A DNA stretch of 64,000 bases from Nemophila menziesii. Taxonomy: Eukaryota; Streptophyta; Magnoliopsida; Boraginales; Hydrophyllaceae. Below the pieces are notes generated by a model, which worked only from the letters and a program-made list of their open reading frames with translations, made no database searches and was not told where the DNA came from. Position 1 is the first letter of the stretch; the number at the start of each line of letters is the position of its first letter. The stretch covers positions 620,001-684,000 of the forward strand of contig JARWIR010000090.1 in the NCBI GenBank assembly GCA_029959085.1, written 5' to 3'. The translations under genes were made by a program, and so were the position numbers. This document shows, piece by piece, positions 1 through 11,135 of the stretch.

Positions 1-12
1 AACGAAATTATC

Positions 13-111
13 GAGTATTATGCAAAATCACTAAGTATTGACATAAAAACACAATTATTACATAAAACCTCTGAGTATTACGCAACATCACTGAGTGTTA
101 ACATAAAACCA
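13..111. repeat. Two-copy tandem repeat, period about 59 bp
   Basis: Two similar units (about 13-52 and 72-111) both read GAGTATTAyGCAAmATCAC followed by a TAACATAAAA-type stretch. They are AT-rich and non-coding. A second, weaker tandem pair lies at about 293-425 (units starting ATTATAAAAAAATTTA and ATTATATAAAAAATTTA). The rest of 1-640 is AT-rich upstream DNA with no gene that I can see. Confidence 0.6.
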
Positions 112-656
112 CTTAGTATATATAATAGTTAAAAAAACAAAAGAATGTATAATGGATAGTTAAAAAAATGTATATAATGTTAAATTAGTAACCTTTAGTA
201 AAAAAATTAGAGATTTTTTTTATAGCTTGACCACTAGATCAATAATTGATCTTAACAAAAAATTAGAGTTTACATTTTTATATTTGATTTAATTATAAAA
301 AAATTTAGATTAATACAACACAAATTAAGTATTCTTTTTGCATAACTTTTTAAAGATTAAATTATATAAAAAATTTAACCCACACAAAGTTAGTGCTCTT
401 TTTGCAAACTTTCTAATATATTAAATTATACAAAATATAGTGTTTTTTGCCTGCAAGGTACGGACATGCATAATTGTGTCAAAAAAACAAAATTATGGAT
501 ATTGTTGAGCTCGCCTGCAAACTATCCTTATCACAGACCAACAATTTTAACAGCAAAACAGCCGTGTGGTTGGCTTACGCACACCTTAGTCAAACCTAAA
601 CCAGCCTGTACTTGCTGACTTGGCCATAATTGGGTCCCACTTGTCATCTCACAGAC

Positions 657-662
657 CCGACA
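657..662 (-). promoter_or_regulatory. Auxin-response-element-like site (TGTCGG) in the GH3 promoter
   Basis: CCGACA on the plus strand is TGTCGG on the minus strand, the high-affinity core bound by auxin response factors. It lies about 150 bp upstream of the TATA box of an early-auxin-response gene class. A hexamer alone is weak evidence, but the position and the gene fit. Confidence 0.4.
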
Positions 663-773
663 TATACCCGTACTTGGGCCCCACACTGTTCCCACTATTG
701 ACCATACACCAAACGTTATTACAAAATTATCCACGACCTCTAACCCCCCGTGTGGACCCCCGCTATTATTTTA

Positions 774-779
774 CACGTG
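774..779 (+). promoter_or_regulatory. G-box CACGTG in the GH3 promoter
   Basis: CACGTG sits in the context ACACGTGACATGG, about 30 bp upstream of the TATA box. G-boxes bind bZIP and bHLH factors and occur beside auxin elements in GH3 promoters. That it works here is inferred from position. Confidence 0.5.
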
Positions 780-807
780 ACATGGCATACACCTTCTTCA
801 CCTCGCC

Positions 808-815
808 TATATAAA
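808..815 (+). promoter_or_regulatory. TATA box of the GH3 gene
   Basis: TATATAAA lies in CCTCGCCTATATAAACACC, about 125 bp upstream of the start codon. This predicts transcription starting near 840 and a 5' leader of about 100 bp that is pyrimidine-rich. Confidence 0.75.
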
Positions 816-939
816 CACCTTCTCCAGCATTACTACTCCACATCTTCTTCACCTCTCTTCAAACAAAACTTTGTTGCTTGCCTAATTTGCCCCTCTAGCT
901 TTAGCTTCTACCACCACCAATACTTCTATAAACATTAAA

Positions 940-3094
940 ATGACAGTTTTATCCTCACTTCTCGGTCCTCCTTTGTGCGAGAAAGACGCAAAAGCATTAA
1001 AATTCATTGACGATATGACTAAAAATGTCAAACAAGTCCAAGAAAATCTTTTGGCTGAAATTCTCAAGCGAAATGCCGAAACTGAGTATCTTCAACGATT
1101 CAAACTCAACGGTGCAACTGACCGTGAAACTTTCAAGTCCAAAGTTCCGGTTGTTACCTATGAAGATCTTCAAGATGATATTCAAAGAATCGCTAATGGT
1201 GATCGTTCTCCCATTTTATCATCTCATCCCATCTCCGAGTTCCTAACTAGGTATGCAACTCACTATCTAGCTATACAATTCTTCATATTTATATATTGAT
1301 AGAAGATGGTTTGACTCTAAAAAAAGATTTAAAATAGGAGAATTCTTACAAAAAATAGTGCCTCCTAAAAATTATAAAAAATGGAATTCTCACATAAGAG
1401 GAGTATATATTAAATATGTAGTAATTTCATTTTTTTTAAATTGCAGTTCGGGCACTTCAGCTGGTGAGAGAAAACTTATGCCCACCATCAAAGAGGAGTT
1501 AGATCGTCGTCAATTACTTTACAGTCTTCTCCAACCTGTTATGAATCTGTAAGTAAATATGGAGATTAAAAACTGTTTATGATCTTTGTTTTTTATATAT
1601 TATATATGGATATAACAAAGATTGAACGTTTTCTAACAAGTTACTTTTTTTTGTAAATTCTACAGTTACGTGCCCGGATTGGACAAAGGCAAGGGGTTGT
1701 ACTTCTTGTTTGTAAAATCCGAAACCAAGACTCTGGGCGGGCTACCCGCCCGCCCAGTTCTCACGAGCTACTACAAAAGTGACCATTTCAAGACCCGCGA
1801 GTATGACCCGTACAATGTTTACACCAGTCACAACGAAGCGATTTTGTGCCCTGACTCGTTTCAAAGCATGTATACCCAAATGGTATCCGGGCTTTATGAG
1901 CGAAACGAAGTACTCCGTGTTGGTGCGGTATTTGCCTCGGGTCTACTTCGAGCTATCCGATTCCTTCAACTCAATTGGCAACAACTCGCGGAAGATATCC
2001 GGACTGGGTCGCTTAACTCGAAAGTAACCGACCCTGCTATCCGTGAGTGCATGGTTAGGTTTATGCGACCCGACCAGGAGTTGGCGGACTTTATTGCTAA
2101 TGAATGTGGTAAGGATAATTGGGAAGGTATCATTACCCGAATCTGGCCCAACACGAAGTACTTGGATGTGATTGTTACTGGCGCGATGGCCCAATATATA
2201 CCAACGCTTGACTATTATAGTGGAGGATTGCCTTTAGCGTGCACCATGTATGCCTCGTCGGAATGTTACTTCGGGCTCAACCTCAACCCGATTTGCAAGC
2301 CCGTGGATGTATCGTACACCATTATGCCCAACATGGCGTACTTCGAGTTCATACCTTACGGATCCACCTCCACTGAATTCAACCGTGACTCGCCTCCCCA
2401 ACTTGTTGATCTCGCGGACGTCGAAATTGGAAAAGAATACGAGCTCGTAATCTCCACCTACGCCGGACTTTGCCGGTACCGAGTCGGCGATATTTTACGA
2501 GTCACCGGATTTCACAACGCGGCTCCGCAATTCCATTTCGTGAGAAGAAAAAACGTTCTATTAAGCATCGACTCGGATAAAACGGACGAAGCCGAGTTAC
2601 AAAAGGCCGTGGAAAACGCATCTCAACTTTTACGTCAATTTGACACGAGCGTAGTTGAATACACGAGTTTTGCTGATACCACGACTATTCCCGGTCACTA
2701 CGTACTTTACTGGGAGCTATTAGTGAAGGACTCGGCTAACTTGCCTAGCGATGAGGTGCTAAATCAATGTTGTCTTACAATGGAAGAGTCACTTAACTCG
2801 GTTTATCGTCAAGGACGAGTAGCTGATCACTCAATTGGGCCATTGGAGATACGTTTGGTGAAAAACGGGACATTTGAGGAGTTAATGGACTATGCAATCT
2901 CGCGAGGGGCATCAATTAACCAGTACAAGGTTCCTCGATGTGTTAGCTTTACACCTATCATGGAACTTCTTGACTCGAGAGTTGTCTCAACTCACTTTAG
3001 TCCATCTTTGCCTCATTGGACACCCGAAAGGCGTTTAAACCGATCAAAATCAAGTCAGATCAAGCCGTTGTTTCATTGCGTGGAATCTCATTAA
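940..3094 (+). CDS. GH3: GH3 family indole-3-acetic acid-amido synthetase (group II, GH3.1-4-like)
   Basis: The enzyme adenylates an acidic hormone, normally indole-3-acetic acid, and joins it to an amino acid, lowering free auxin in the cytosol. Three exons join cleanly: 940-1250, 1447-1548 and 1666-3094, all introns GT-AG, giving 613 residues, the usual length of the family. The adenylate-forming signature [10 protein letters not shown] spans the first exon junction (about residues 102-111). YASSECYFG (about 333) and [12 protein letters not shown] (about 409) are the two other nucleotide-binding motifs. The C-terminus ([15 protein letters not shown], then TPERR) resembles the GH3.1-GH3.4 clade. 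The start ATG follows a short leader behind a strong TATA box and gives the typical [14 protein letters not shown] N-terminus. No stops or frameshifts interrupt it, so it looks functional. Auxin induction is inferred from family and promoter motifs. Which amino acid it prefers cannot be read from the sequence. Confidence 0.96.
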
Positions 3095-4600
3095 GCGAGA
3101 CCGAGTCACCCGGTGAACGAAGAAAAAATCAACTCGAAAGAGAGATATTATTCCAATAATTTAATTAGATATTTGTTTATGATAAGATCATGTTGTCGTT
3201 GTGATTAGGTGTTGACTGTACTTAGAATAGGACAGGTCAAGAGGTTACTTAGAGTAAGCTTCATTCAAGTCTTTGCTAAAAGATGTAACATATCAGGCTT
3301 ATCGAATTGAATGAAGTGTTTATTTCCTTTAAAGTAAGTGATGTAATTTGCAGACAACTAGAAAGTTCTAATTTATTTCTGGACCACCTAGTATTAGTAA
3401 CCTTTCATGTGCTACCATGAGAAAACATAAACACAAACACTTAGTGTTTGATAATAGTCAATTTCTGTTTTTCATTTTCGTGCTACTCCTTTTCATATTA
3501 ATTAATTAGGCAACCAATTGAGCAACATTACTGATTACTCTAAGCAGCCTGCCTGTTAACAGCTTTGTAGTGCCTATTACTCTACTCTTGAGTATTAAAT
3601 TATAAATCATCATGTGTTATTTAATGCAAGCACTGCCGAGTTAGTAATATTTTATATCGCACTCCACTCACGCAACCATGCTATATGGCAGCACAACACT
3701 TTTTGATCAATAGTATGGATGGATCATAAAACCTTCAAGTTTGGAACAATAATTTGGTTTGCTAAAAAGCACCGGCTCTCCGTCGAAGGCGACTACTATT
3801 GCCCGACACTACATACACCTCGACACGTGTATTTATTTTCTAATGAGTGAGACATTCCTTAGATACATCCTCGACACTTTAGCCTTAGACAAGCTTTTAT
3901 TGTTCCTCCATGCCATACGCCTAAGTAATTTTCCATGATGATTCCTGACAACACAAGAGATAATAGTTTGTTCCTTAGTAAAAGATGCATCACTATTTAT
4001 TTTTAGAGAGAGTTTACTAATGGTGGTATTTACTTATTGTTTGTTACTTTATCATTTCTTAATCCGTTTTCAAGTAATATTCTTCCTGTGTTAGGTGTTA
4101 TATTCATTTTAACAAAGTTAGTGAAACACGATTCCTTGTGGAGCTCAAATTCCTTAATCAATTAACAAGAATTTTCAACTCCAATATAATTTTTGAGCTT
4201 ATAAGAATATATTACTACCTTATTTTTTATCATATATTTTATAAGAATTATAAAAAATATATATATATAATACATGTTGAAACCATGTTTTATTTGGAAT
4301 ATTTTGATAATTGTCGTATTGCCATGTTCATGTCATGTCGTATGGTCTAGCTTTGTCTATGTCTATGTTTATAGGGTAGAGTAACTTCGTATTCCAACTG
4401 CTTTAATTAGGATTTCCTTATCATGCGTTCAACTATAGGCAACACGATTAAAGACATTGCATAAAATATGGATAAAATCACTACATAACTGAGGTGCAAA
4501 CTAACTGTTTTGACAAAAAATCCACTAAATCTTCCTTCTTCGGTACCACCAAATATCCTTCATTTTGAAAAATAGTGTGGCACGCAAAATTACCCACAAA
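3095..4600. other. GH3 3' flank, no gene seen
   Basis: The first 200-300 bases are probably the GH3 3' untranslated region. The remainder is AT-rich with only short random reading frames. I see no convincing gene or complete mobile element here. Confidence 0.5.
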
Positions 4601-4615
4601 AATTAAAGCTTTCAT

Positions 4616-5620
4616 ATGGAAATGCTCAAATTAGACTATTCCTTGCGGAGCTTACTTTATACAAGAGGAAATGTGCGACCTCACAACTTTGTTGCTTTTG
4701 CAACCATTTGGTTGAAAGAACATATTTTCCTCAAGTGCCCTCACAGCCTAACAAGTTTGGAAGAATATTTCTCTCGAATTCCAATGAAGGACTACAACAA
4801 CCTCGAATCTTGGATCCTTCCTACCATAAAAGAAGGAACAGATAATGGTTGGTGTAGAAATATCTTAACGCCTTTTATTTTCAACGCTATCTGGAATATT
4901 CATATAATGAGGATGGAGAGTTTGTCAAAGAAACAAAGTGGAACCCAATATCGGTGTTCATACAAGTTGATAATTTGATGAAGAATACATTCGAGGTTGT
5001 CTGGGATATGTGTAGGAAGTCAAATCCGCCTGATTGTGACCATTCGATCAACACGAATTCAATTCTACATATACACGTGAAGAAGCTCTACCGGTTGCCC
5101 TTAACATTTTTTGTGATGCATCTTTTGTGGGTGAGCATGAACCCACATATTTGCCATCTTAGGGAAGGACAGATCGAAACACCTTTTCCTTGCAATGGTA
5201 ATACTATTTGGTGCACCTCAATTATTGAAGGAGAGACTACATCAATTCTCTTAGCATGTGAAGTGGCAGACTCTGTCAACGATAGGACTGTTATAATACA
5301 TACTAACTGCCACTGAGAGTTATCCAAGGCTTTAAATCTACATCTTAGTATAACTGGAAAGTTTAACTTCTTATGCCGAAGATTTGAGAGTTTATTAGAC
5401 ATAAACCCTTTATTTCCATTCATCATGTTTTTAGATTCAGAAATTTAGAGGCAAATATTCTGACTAGAAATTTCAGCTGTAATTTACTCCCAAATAAACG
5501 GTTATTGACACCTATCCCCGACTTGATCAGGTCTCGAGGAGACTTAGGTAACCGAACCGAGAGCGGTTGAACTTTTGGTAACCCTCCTCCCTTTCAATAT
5601 ATTATGTTTTCAAAAAAAAA
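4616..5620 (+). pseudogene. Degenerate LINE 3' fragment (zf-RVT and RNase H regions)
   Basis: Translation in shifting frames gives the end of a plant LINE ORF2. A zf-RVT-like stretch (HIFLKCP ... IFNAIW) lies at 4700-4900. A frame-shifted RNase H start (NIFCDASFVGEHEP) is at 5104-5145, and its later part (EGETTSILLACEVADS ... VIIHTNC) is at 5230-5315. A short A-run at 5611-5620 after the dead frame looks like the poly(A) tail. Several stops and frameshifts make it inactive. The 5' two thirds of the element are absent, typical of truncated target-primed insertion. No target duplication could be made out. Confidence 0.7.
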
Positions 5621-6475
5621 AGGTCTCCGTTGGTAACACTCTAAACTGTTCAATTATGTCCAAAGATTAAGTGGAATATTAAACTGGTAACGGTTGACTT
5701 TTGGCTTAATGATTAGTTTCGATGTTGTTTCAATTTTTTATTTCTTTCTCTCTTCTAATTGTTCTCGTACGTTTTCTTTATATAATATACATCTCTTTAC
5801 CGACAAAATAGTATTTTAGTCTATATAATAATTTACACCATAACACAACTTCAAAAATATATTTCAATCTAACAAATAGATCTTCTTGTGGAGTACACTA
5901 CTCCAACAAACTAGATAAACATACATTATCAATGCTTAAATGAAGACTTGACAAAACTCTACAACAAACAAACACACAAGAACATGTTTGCTATTTGGCA
6001 TTCAATTCAATTGTACGTTCATAATTACACAAATATCAAGTGGCTAGTTAAGCATTTCGTGTTGTTATATTTATCATTCAATCACATATCTGATATATAC
6101 TTTATCTTATATATTTTCAGGCCAGTCAAAGGACATTGCTATAGGTATATATCGTACTTGAATGTCCTACTGAGAGGCCATTGCTTAATATCATATACAT
6201 GGACAATACTTAATCATTAGTGGCAACTATAGAGTGTCCTACTCATGTTATCGCATTTAAGTATAGGTTCACTTTTTGTTTCAAATGTAGGGTACGAAAA
6301 ATAATAATTAACCAATCAATCACACTCTACAATCAATAAATATCAACTTGCAAAACTTACATCTTGAACAATATTACAAAAATACACAAATCAAGAAATC
6401 ATTTAACATAGTTTTTATTGAGATTATTCTTATTGTATCTTCAAACAAAATAATAGATAAAAGAAAAAAGCATGT
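5621..6475. other. Convergent intergenic region, no gene seen
   Basis: AT-rich sequence between the LINE fragment and the MOB1 stop codon. The part next to 6476 is presumably the MOB1 3' untranslated region. No further feature can be supported. Confidence 0.5.
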
Positions 6476-8430
6476 TTAGTAAGGTACAACAATGGAATCA
6501 ATTAACTCTTGAAGTGGTGCAAGCTCCTTCTTATCAATCAATCCAAATTCCTACACATAGTAAAAATTACTCTTAATTGTAATAAAATTATAAAAATAAA
6601 GTAAAAGCAAGTAAACTTTAAAGAACTTACGCAAGTAAATAATATAAAATGCTTGAAACATGTATTAAGATGAGCTTCCTCCTTAAGACTCACAATCTTT
6701 TGAAAATGTGAATGGTATATATGTGCATATACACGAAACAAGCGTTTAAATATTGTTTTCACTACATCCTTAAAATTTGGTGGAAATGGTGCACCTATAA
6801 AATAATATACATTAATAAAGCCCAGTATATATATATATGGGCTCAGCCCAACAAAACATACTTACCAAGCTTTTGAGGAAATAAAGACTCATCATCTAAC
6901 TGTGATTCAATCCAATCCATTAAATATTCAACATACTTAGGAGCTGAAACTTCGATTGGTTTCTTGATTTGTACCCCATCGGCCCATCTATACTCATACC
7001 TAGAAAGAAATTATATTAAAAAATAATGTAAAATAAGAAAAAAATTAAATGTTAATTATTACTTGGGACCCGCAGTCATGGTAGGGCAAATCTCCGGTGT
7101 GCAAAACTCAGTGAGTGTACCGTACAGTAAATTCACTTGGTTGAAGAAATCTACAGCTGTAAATTAAAATAAAATTAAAAATTCAGTTATTTATGTGTGT
7201 ATATATGTATGTATATGTGTATGTATATATAGAGAGAAAGAGAGAGTACTGTTAACAGCAAGCCATTCATGAATATCCTCTCCGGGAGGAAGTCTAACAG
7301 CTTCTCTTAGGTTTCCACTTCCTAATGTTGCATCGATATGTTGTCTTAATTGTGCCCCCTGTAATAAAAAAAAAAAAAGATTTAATGGTACAGTAATAAA
7401 ATAAACTAGACACTAAAAATGCGACACACTAACTCCGTCACTAATGTTGCAAAATGACTAAAATACCCCTAGATAAGCATTAGACCACCTCACTCAAAAT
7501 TTCAAAGATTACAGGGACTAACGATGCAATTAAACCTACAAATAATGTATATAAACAAACAATCTCCTCCATTTTAGTTAAAACATGGATACAAAAGGAG
7601 GGACTATAACGCAATTTCTGATCATTTTCTAAACAAGTGTCTACTATGCAAAGAACAAAGTTTGGAGAAGGATTAAAATGTCTAATATGGTCAAGAAAAC
7701 AAACCTTACTCCCTGAAGGAGCGCTTTTCTTAGGGCGGAATGTTCTTTGGTTCCTATTCAAGTAAAGAAATCATATTAGAATATATCGCCATTATATGTA
7801 AGAGTGGTCTACTATTTCTTCGAAATAAATTAGAAACTTACTATAATATGAATATATAACAATGAGAAAATAGCAAACTTTTTCTTTACTATATTAGAAT
7901 GTAAAGTCAATATAACTTCATAATGGTTAAGCCTTGATAGGAATTCATAATTAGTCTTAATAATTTAAAGCTTTTCTTCCTAGTCAATTCAGAAAAGGTA
8001 AACAGTACAATTGGTCCCTGTGTTACGCAACATAGACAAATATACCCCCAGTGTTTCGTAAAACAGAAACCACTGTAATACACCCCCTATGTTTTTTCAA
8101 ACTGGCAAAGATATGGACAGGTAGATTTGGTACTTTTATAAATACGAGGATATATTTAGCTATTTCATATAACATAGGGACCATTAGTGCAATAAACCAA
8201 AATCACCGAATACAGAGAACCCATTTAATTTTCCTCGAAGAACATCTTAACTAATACAAAAAATTATTAAACAAATCACAGTAGCTCGGATCAGACCCAA
8301 AGACAAAAAATAGCATAGAATAAATAAGAATTGAATAGATCAACAATAAATTTTAAAAATTAAAAAAATTAAAATTACAGATATTAATTATAAGCGCTTA
8401 AGTTTACCTGCCCAGGCCGAAGAGACTCAT
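6476..8430 (-). CDS. MOB1: MOB kinase activator-like 1 (MOB1)
   Basis: MOB1 proteins bind and activate NDR/LATS and Hippo-like kinases and act in cell division and growth. Seven exons on the minus strand, all GT-AG, reassemble in frame: 8430-8408, 7753-7705, 7358-7250, 7156-7063, 6999-6866, 6794-6631 and 6550-6476. The product is exactly 215 residues, the standard plant MOB1A/B length. Landmarks are the N-terminus [20 protein letters not shown], the zinc-ligand region [21 protein letters not shown] and the segment [13 protein letters not shown], whose histidines complete the zinc site, with C-terminus LIDSIVVPY. The Cys/His ligands are intact and there are no stops, so the gene should be functional. 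The first exon is only 23 bp and would be easy to miss. Introns 1 and 2 contain MITE-like inverted repeats. Confidence 0.96.
7430..7625. repeat. Possible small MITE remnant in MOB1 intron 2
   Basis: The intron contains opposed motifs of the kind seen in MITE ends (CTAACTCCGTCACTAATGTTGC on the left, GGGACTATAACGCAATTTCTG on the right). The match between the arms is weak and no clear target duplication is visible. Confidence 0.25.
8005..8198. repeat. MITE with terminal inverted repeats inside MOB1 intron 1
   Basis: The left end reads TACAATTGGTCCCTGTGTTA and the right end, inverted, reads TGCACTAATGGTCCCTATGT. Similarity continues for roughly 45 bp on each side. It lies wholly within the first intron and does not touch splice sites. 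The superfamily is not clear. Confidence 0.55.
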
Positions 8431-8550
8431 GGCTCTGTAGAGAGATGTGAAAAAGAGAAGAGGAAAAAGAAAAGGTTGTTTTCCCTTTGATTGTGTATTG
8501 GAGAAGAAAAGGCAAAGAGAGCGGGCAGCGGGGGAAAGCTGACCGGTTGA

Positions 8551-8558
8551 TTATATAA
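8551..8558 (-). promoter_or_regulatory. Putative TATA box of MOB1
   Basis: TTATATAA (read on the minus strand as CCCCTTTATATAATC) lies about 120 bp upstream of the MOB1 start codon, a normal distance for a plant leader. Confidence 0.5.
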
Positions 8559-8665
8559 AGGGGAAATTTAATACTTTTTTTTAATGCCTCTAATTAGTAA
8601 AAAGTGCACGAAACCCCATGTGATATTGAAAATATGCGACCCCAAAAACAAATTTGTAAACCCTA

Positions 8666-8925
8666 CTTTTTCCGTTACTAAATAATTGTCACATTTATTT
8701 TTCACACAAATTAAAAAATATCATTTATTATTCAAGTAATTACTAAAATACCTTACATAAAATATCTTGATAGTTAAATATTTATTGAAAACATATATTA
8801 TAATATTTAATTAAGAATAAAAGTGATATAAATAATAAAAAAGTATTTTAATTTTCTAAAATAATAACCTTTTTGAAACAACTATTTTTAGTATAAGTGA
8901 GATTTTTTTTTAGAAACGGAGGAAG
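8666..8925. mobile_element. Stowaway-like MITE (Tc1/Mariner) upstream of MOB1
   Basis: The left end TA-CTTTTTCCGTTACTAAATAA and the right end AGAAACGGAGGAAG-TA are inverted copies of the Stowaway terminus and are bounded by TA dinucleotides. At 260 bp it is typical in size and AT-rich inside. It sits about 100 bp beyond the presumed MOB1 TATA box, so it may border or supply regulatory sequence. Confidence 0.8.
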
Positions 8926-8927
8926 TA

Positions 8928-10321
8928 TTTTGGCCACTTTTTTATTTTGTAAACCATATTCTATTTTAAACAAAAAACACCACAAACCTCACTAGCAACC
9001 CACACACTCAAAACCCGATCTAAAAAATTAAAATATGCTTAAATACTTAAAACAATTTTTTATTTTATGGATCTTTTTTAACCTATAAAAAAAGTATTAA
9101 AATTTGGATCAATTTTTATCAAAAAGAAAATGGAGACTAAAACGATCGCCTTGATGGCTTGTACCAAGAACCAGTCCTACACCTACTCACCCCTTTTTGC
9201 AGATAAAACACCCATCTATGTCAAAAAATAAGGACATAGCCAATTATTTTTGTTGGATAATCAAGATGAACTAATTATAAACTTTGTTTTTTGTGCTACA
9301 AACTATGTCAGGTTGATCCATTTATTTATCATCTTATTTATGTATTTGTAATCGTAATTAATTACAAACAATCTTTCATACCTTACAATATTTTTAATAA
9401 TATTAGAATAGTTTTAACATAATTGAGTATAAGTTCCGGTTACAAACTCAGATGAGACAAGACATGTAACATCTTTTTTATTGTTTATATTATGTAATTA
9501 GTCTTTTATTTATCTTTGTATGTTTATGATATGCTATCTTAATATTTAAGATATTTATATAAACCATGATTTATAAATTTCTAAGTATGTTGTTATATTA
9601 TGATGTAACTATTATATTGATTAGGGGTATTGTATGGAGAGTGTTATTGTGTGGTAATCCCTTTTAATTAATCAAAAGAGTTTAATTGGGGTGAAAAACA
9701 TTATCACTCAAAATAGTATGACAAGATTCTAACAAATTAATGATTACCGAGACTCAATTCTTAATATCTGGTGGGTATTGAGATAGAAACGTGTCTTAAG
9801 AAATTACTTATTATGTGTCTTCTAATAACCATAACAATCGCGCTTACCTTAACAAGTATTGTAGTTTGGTTAGTATAACCCACTTTTTTGTTGAATATCG
9901 TGATAGGTAGATACGATGTGTACTTTCCCTTTTTAAGTGATGTTGTGGATAAATAAAGGTAGATCAGCAATGGATTCAATATTGTGTGAGAGCGGGTACT
10001 TGATTAATTTCAATCTTGAGCAAAGCGAACAACGTTAATCAGTTTTATATGATAAACTAATTAAAAGGGTTATAGTGTGGTTAAAATATTATTTATGCAT
10101 AATTAACCTTTCATAGTTTAAGTTAGGCATGTCTATAACTTAAGTCTTGTTGATAGACTCAGTTCCAACAACATCAATATTGAACTATTTATACTTGGCA
10201 AGGGTTAATAGGATTGTCAATGTCCAAATTCTCATTTTATCGGACAAAAATCCTATATTTACTATCCCCTTATAAGGATCCGTAAGCAAATCCAAATATG
10301 TAATTGATTTGTTTGGTAATC
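8928..10321. other. AT-rich intergenic DNA, no gene seen
   Basis: Only short spurious reading frames occur. Nothing here resembles a gene, an RNA or a complete transposon. Confidence 0.5.
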
Positions 10322-11135
10322 ATTCTACGTAGGACTGCACAAAAAAACGCCCAACCCGCAAAACCGGAAAAAACCGGCCCAACCCAACCTGAAAAAACCA
10401 ACCCGCATAGTCCATGGTTTCTTATGGGCCCAAAATAATTTTTTTGGTGGATATGGGTTGGTTCTCGGTTTGGGAAAATCCCAAACCATGGATAACCAAC
10501 CCAACCCGCAATATTAGCCCAATATATTTTTTTATATATATGACCGTATAAATGGGGTGGTCAACAAAAATCCTCCCCATTTCATTCGTATCCTTCACGC
10601 CACTTTGCTCTCATCTCTCTCTTACCCCAAAAGGGGCTAAAAACCCTAGGCTTCTTCCTCTCTCTTCGCTACGAGTCTGAAACCATCCCTTCACAATCAT
10701 CCATCACCGTTTCTTCTGCATCACTCCATGGCATCTTTTGTACTCCGCATTAATTATTTAGCTTGTTTACACCAACCTTTGCGGTCCGTATTTAATGTTT
10801 CTCAGATTCTCGCCTCCGATTTACGAGGTTACCACTTACCATGGTTAATCGATTAAGCCATGGTTAATACTTATTTTGCTATGGTTAATGAGTGATTGAG
10901 TATTGGGGTTTTCTGGTTTTGTATAAAAGGCCGAGATAGGGTTCGTGTTCTTCAAAGCCCCTTTTTAAGGCATGAAACTTAAATCTCTTCTACCATTTTT
11001 CTCTTCCTCAAATCTTGTAATTAATTTGAAGTTCTAAAACATTGTAAATGATTTTTGAAAATATATTTCAATATTATTTCAGTTTTTGATTATTACTAAT
11101 TAATTTTTTGTTTTGTTTTTTGGTTTTGCAGATTA

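Noticed and set aside
4138..4350. 70-codon hydrophobic frame after the GH3 gene
   Set aside because: Composition is that of AT-rich DNA with many Tyr, Ile and Phe codons; no supporting signal.
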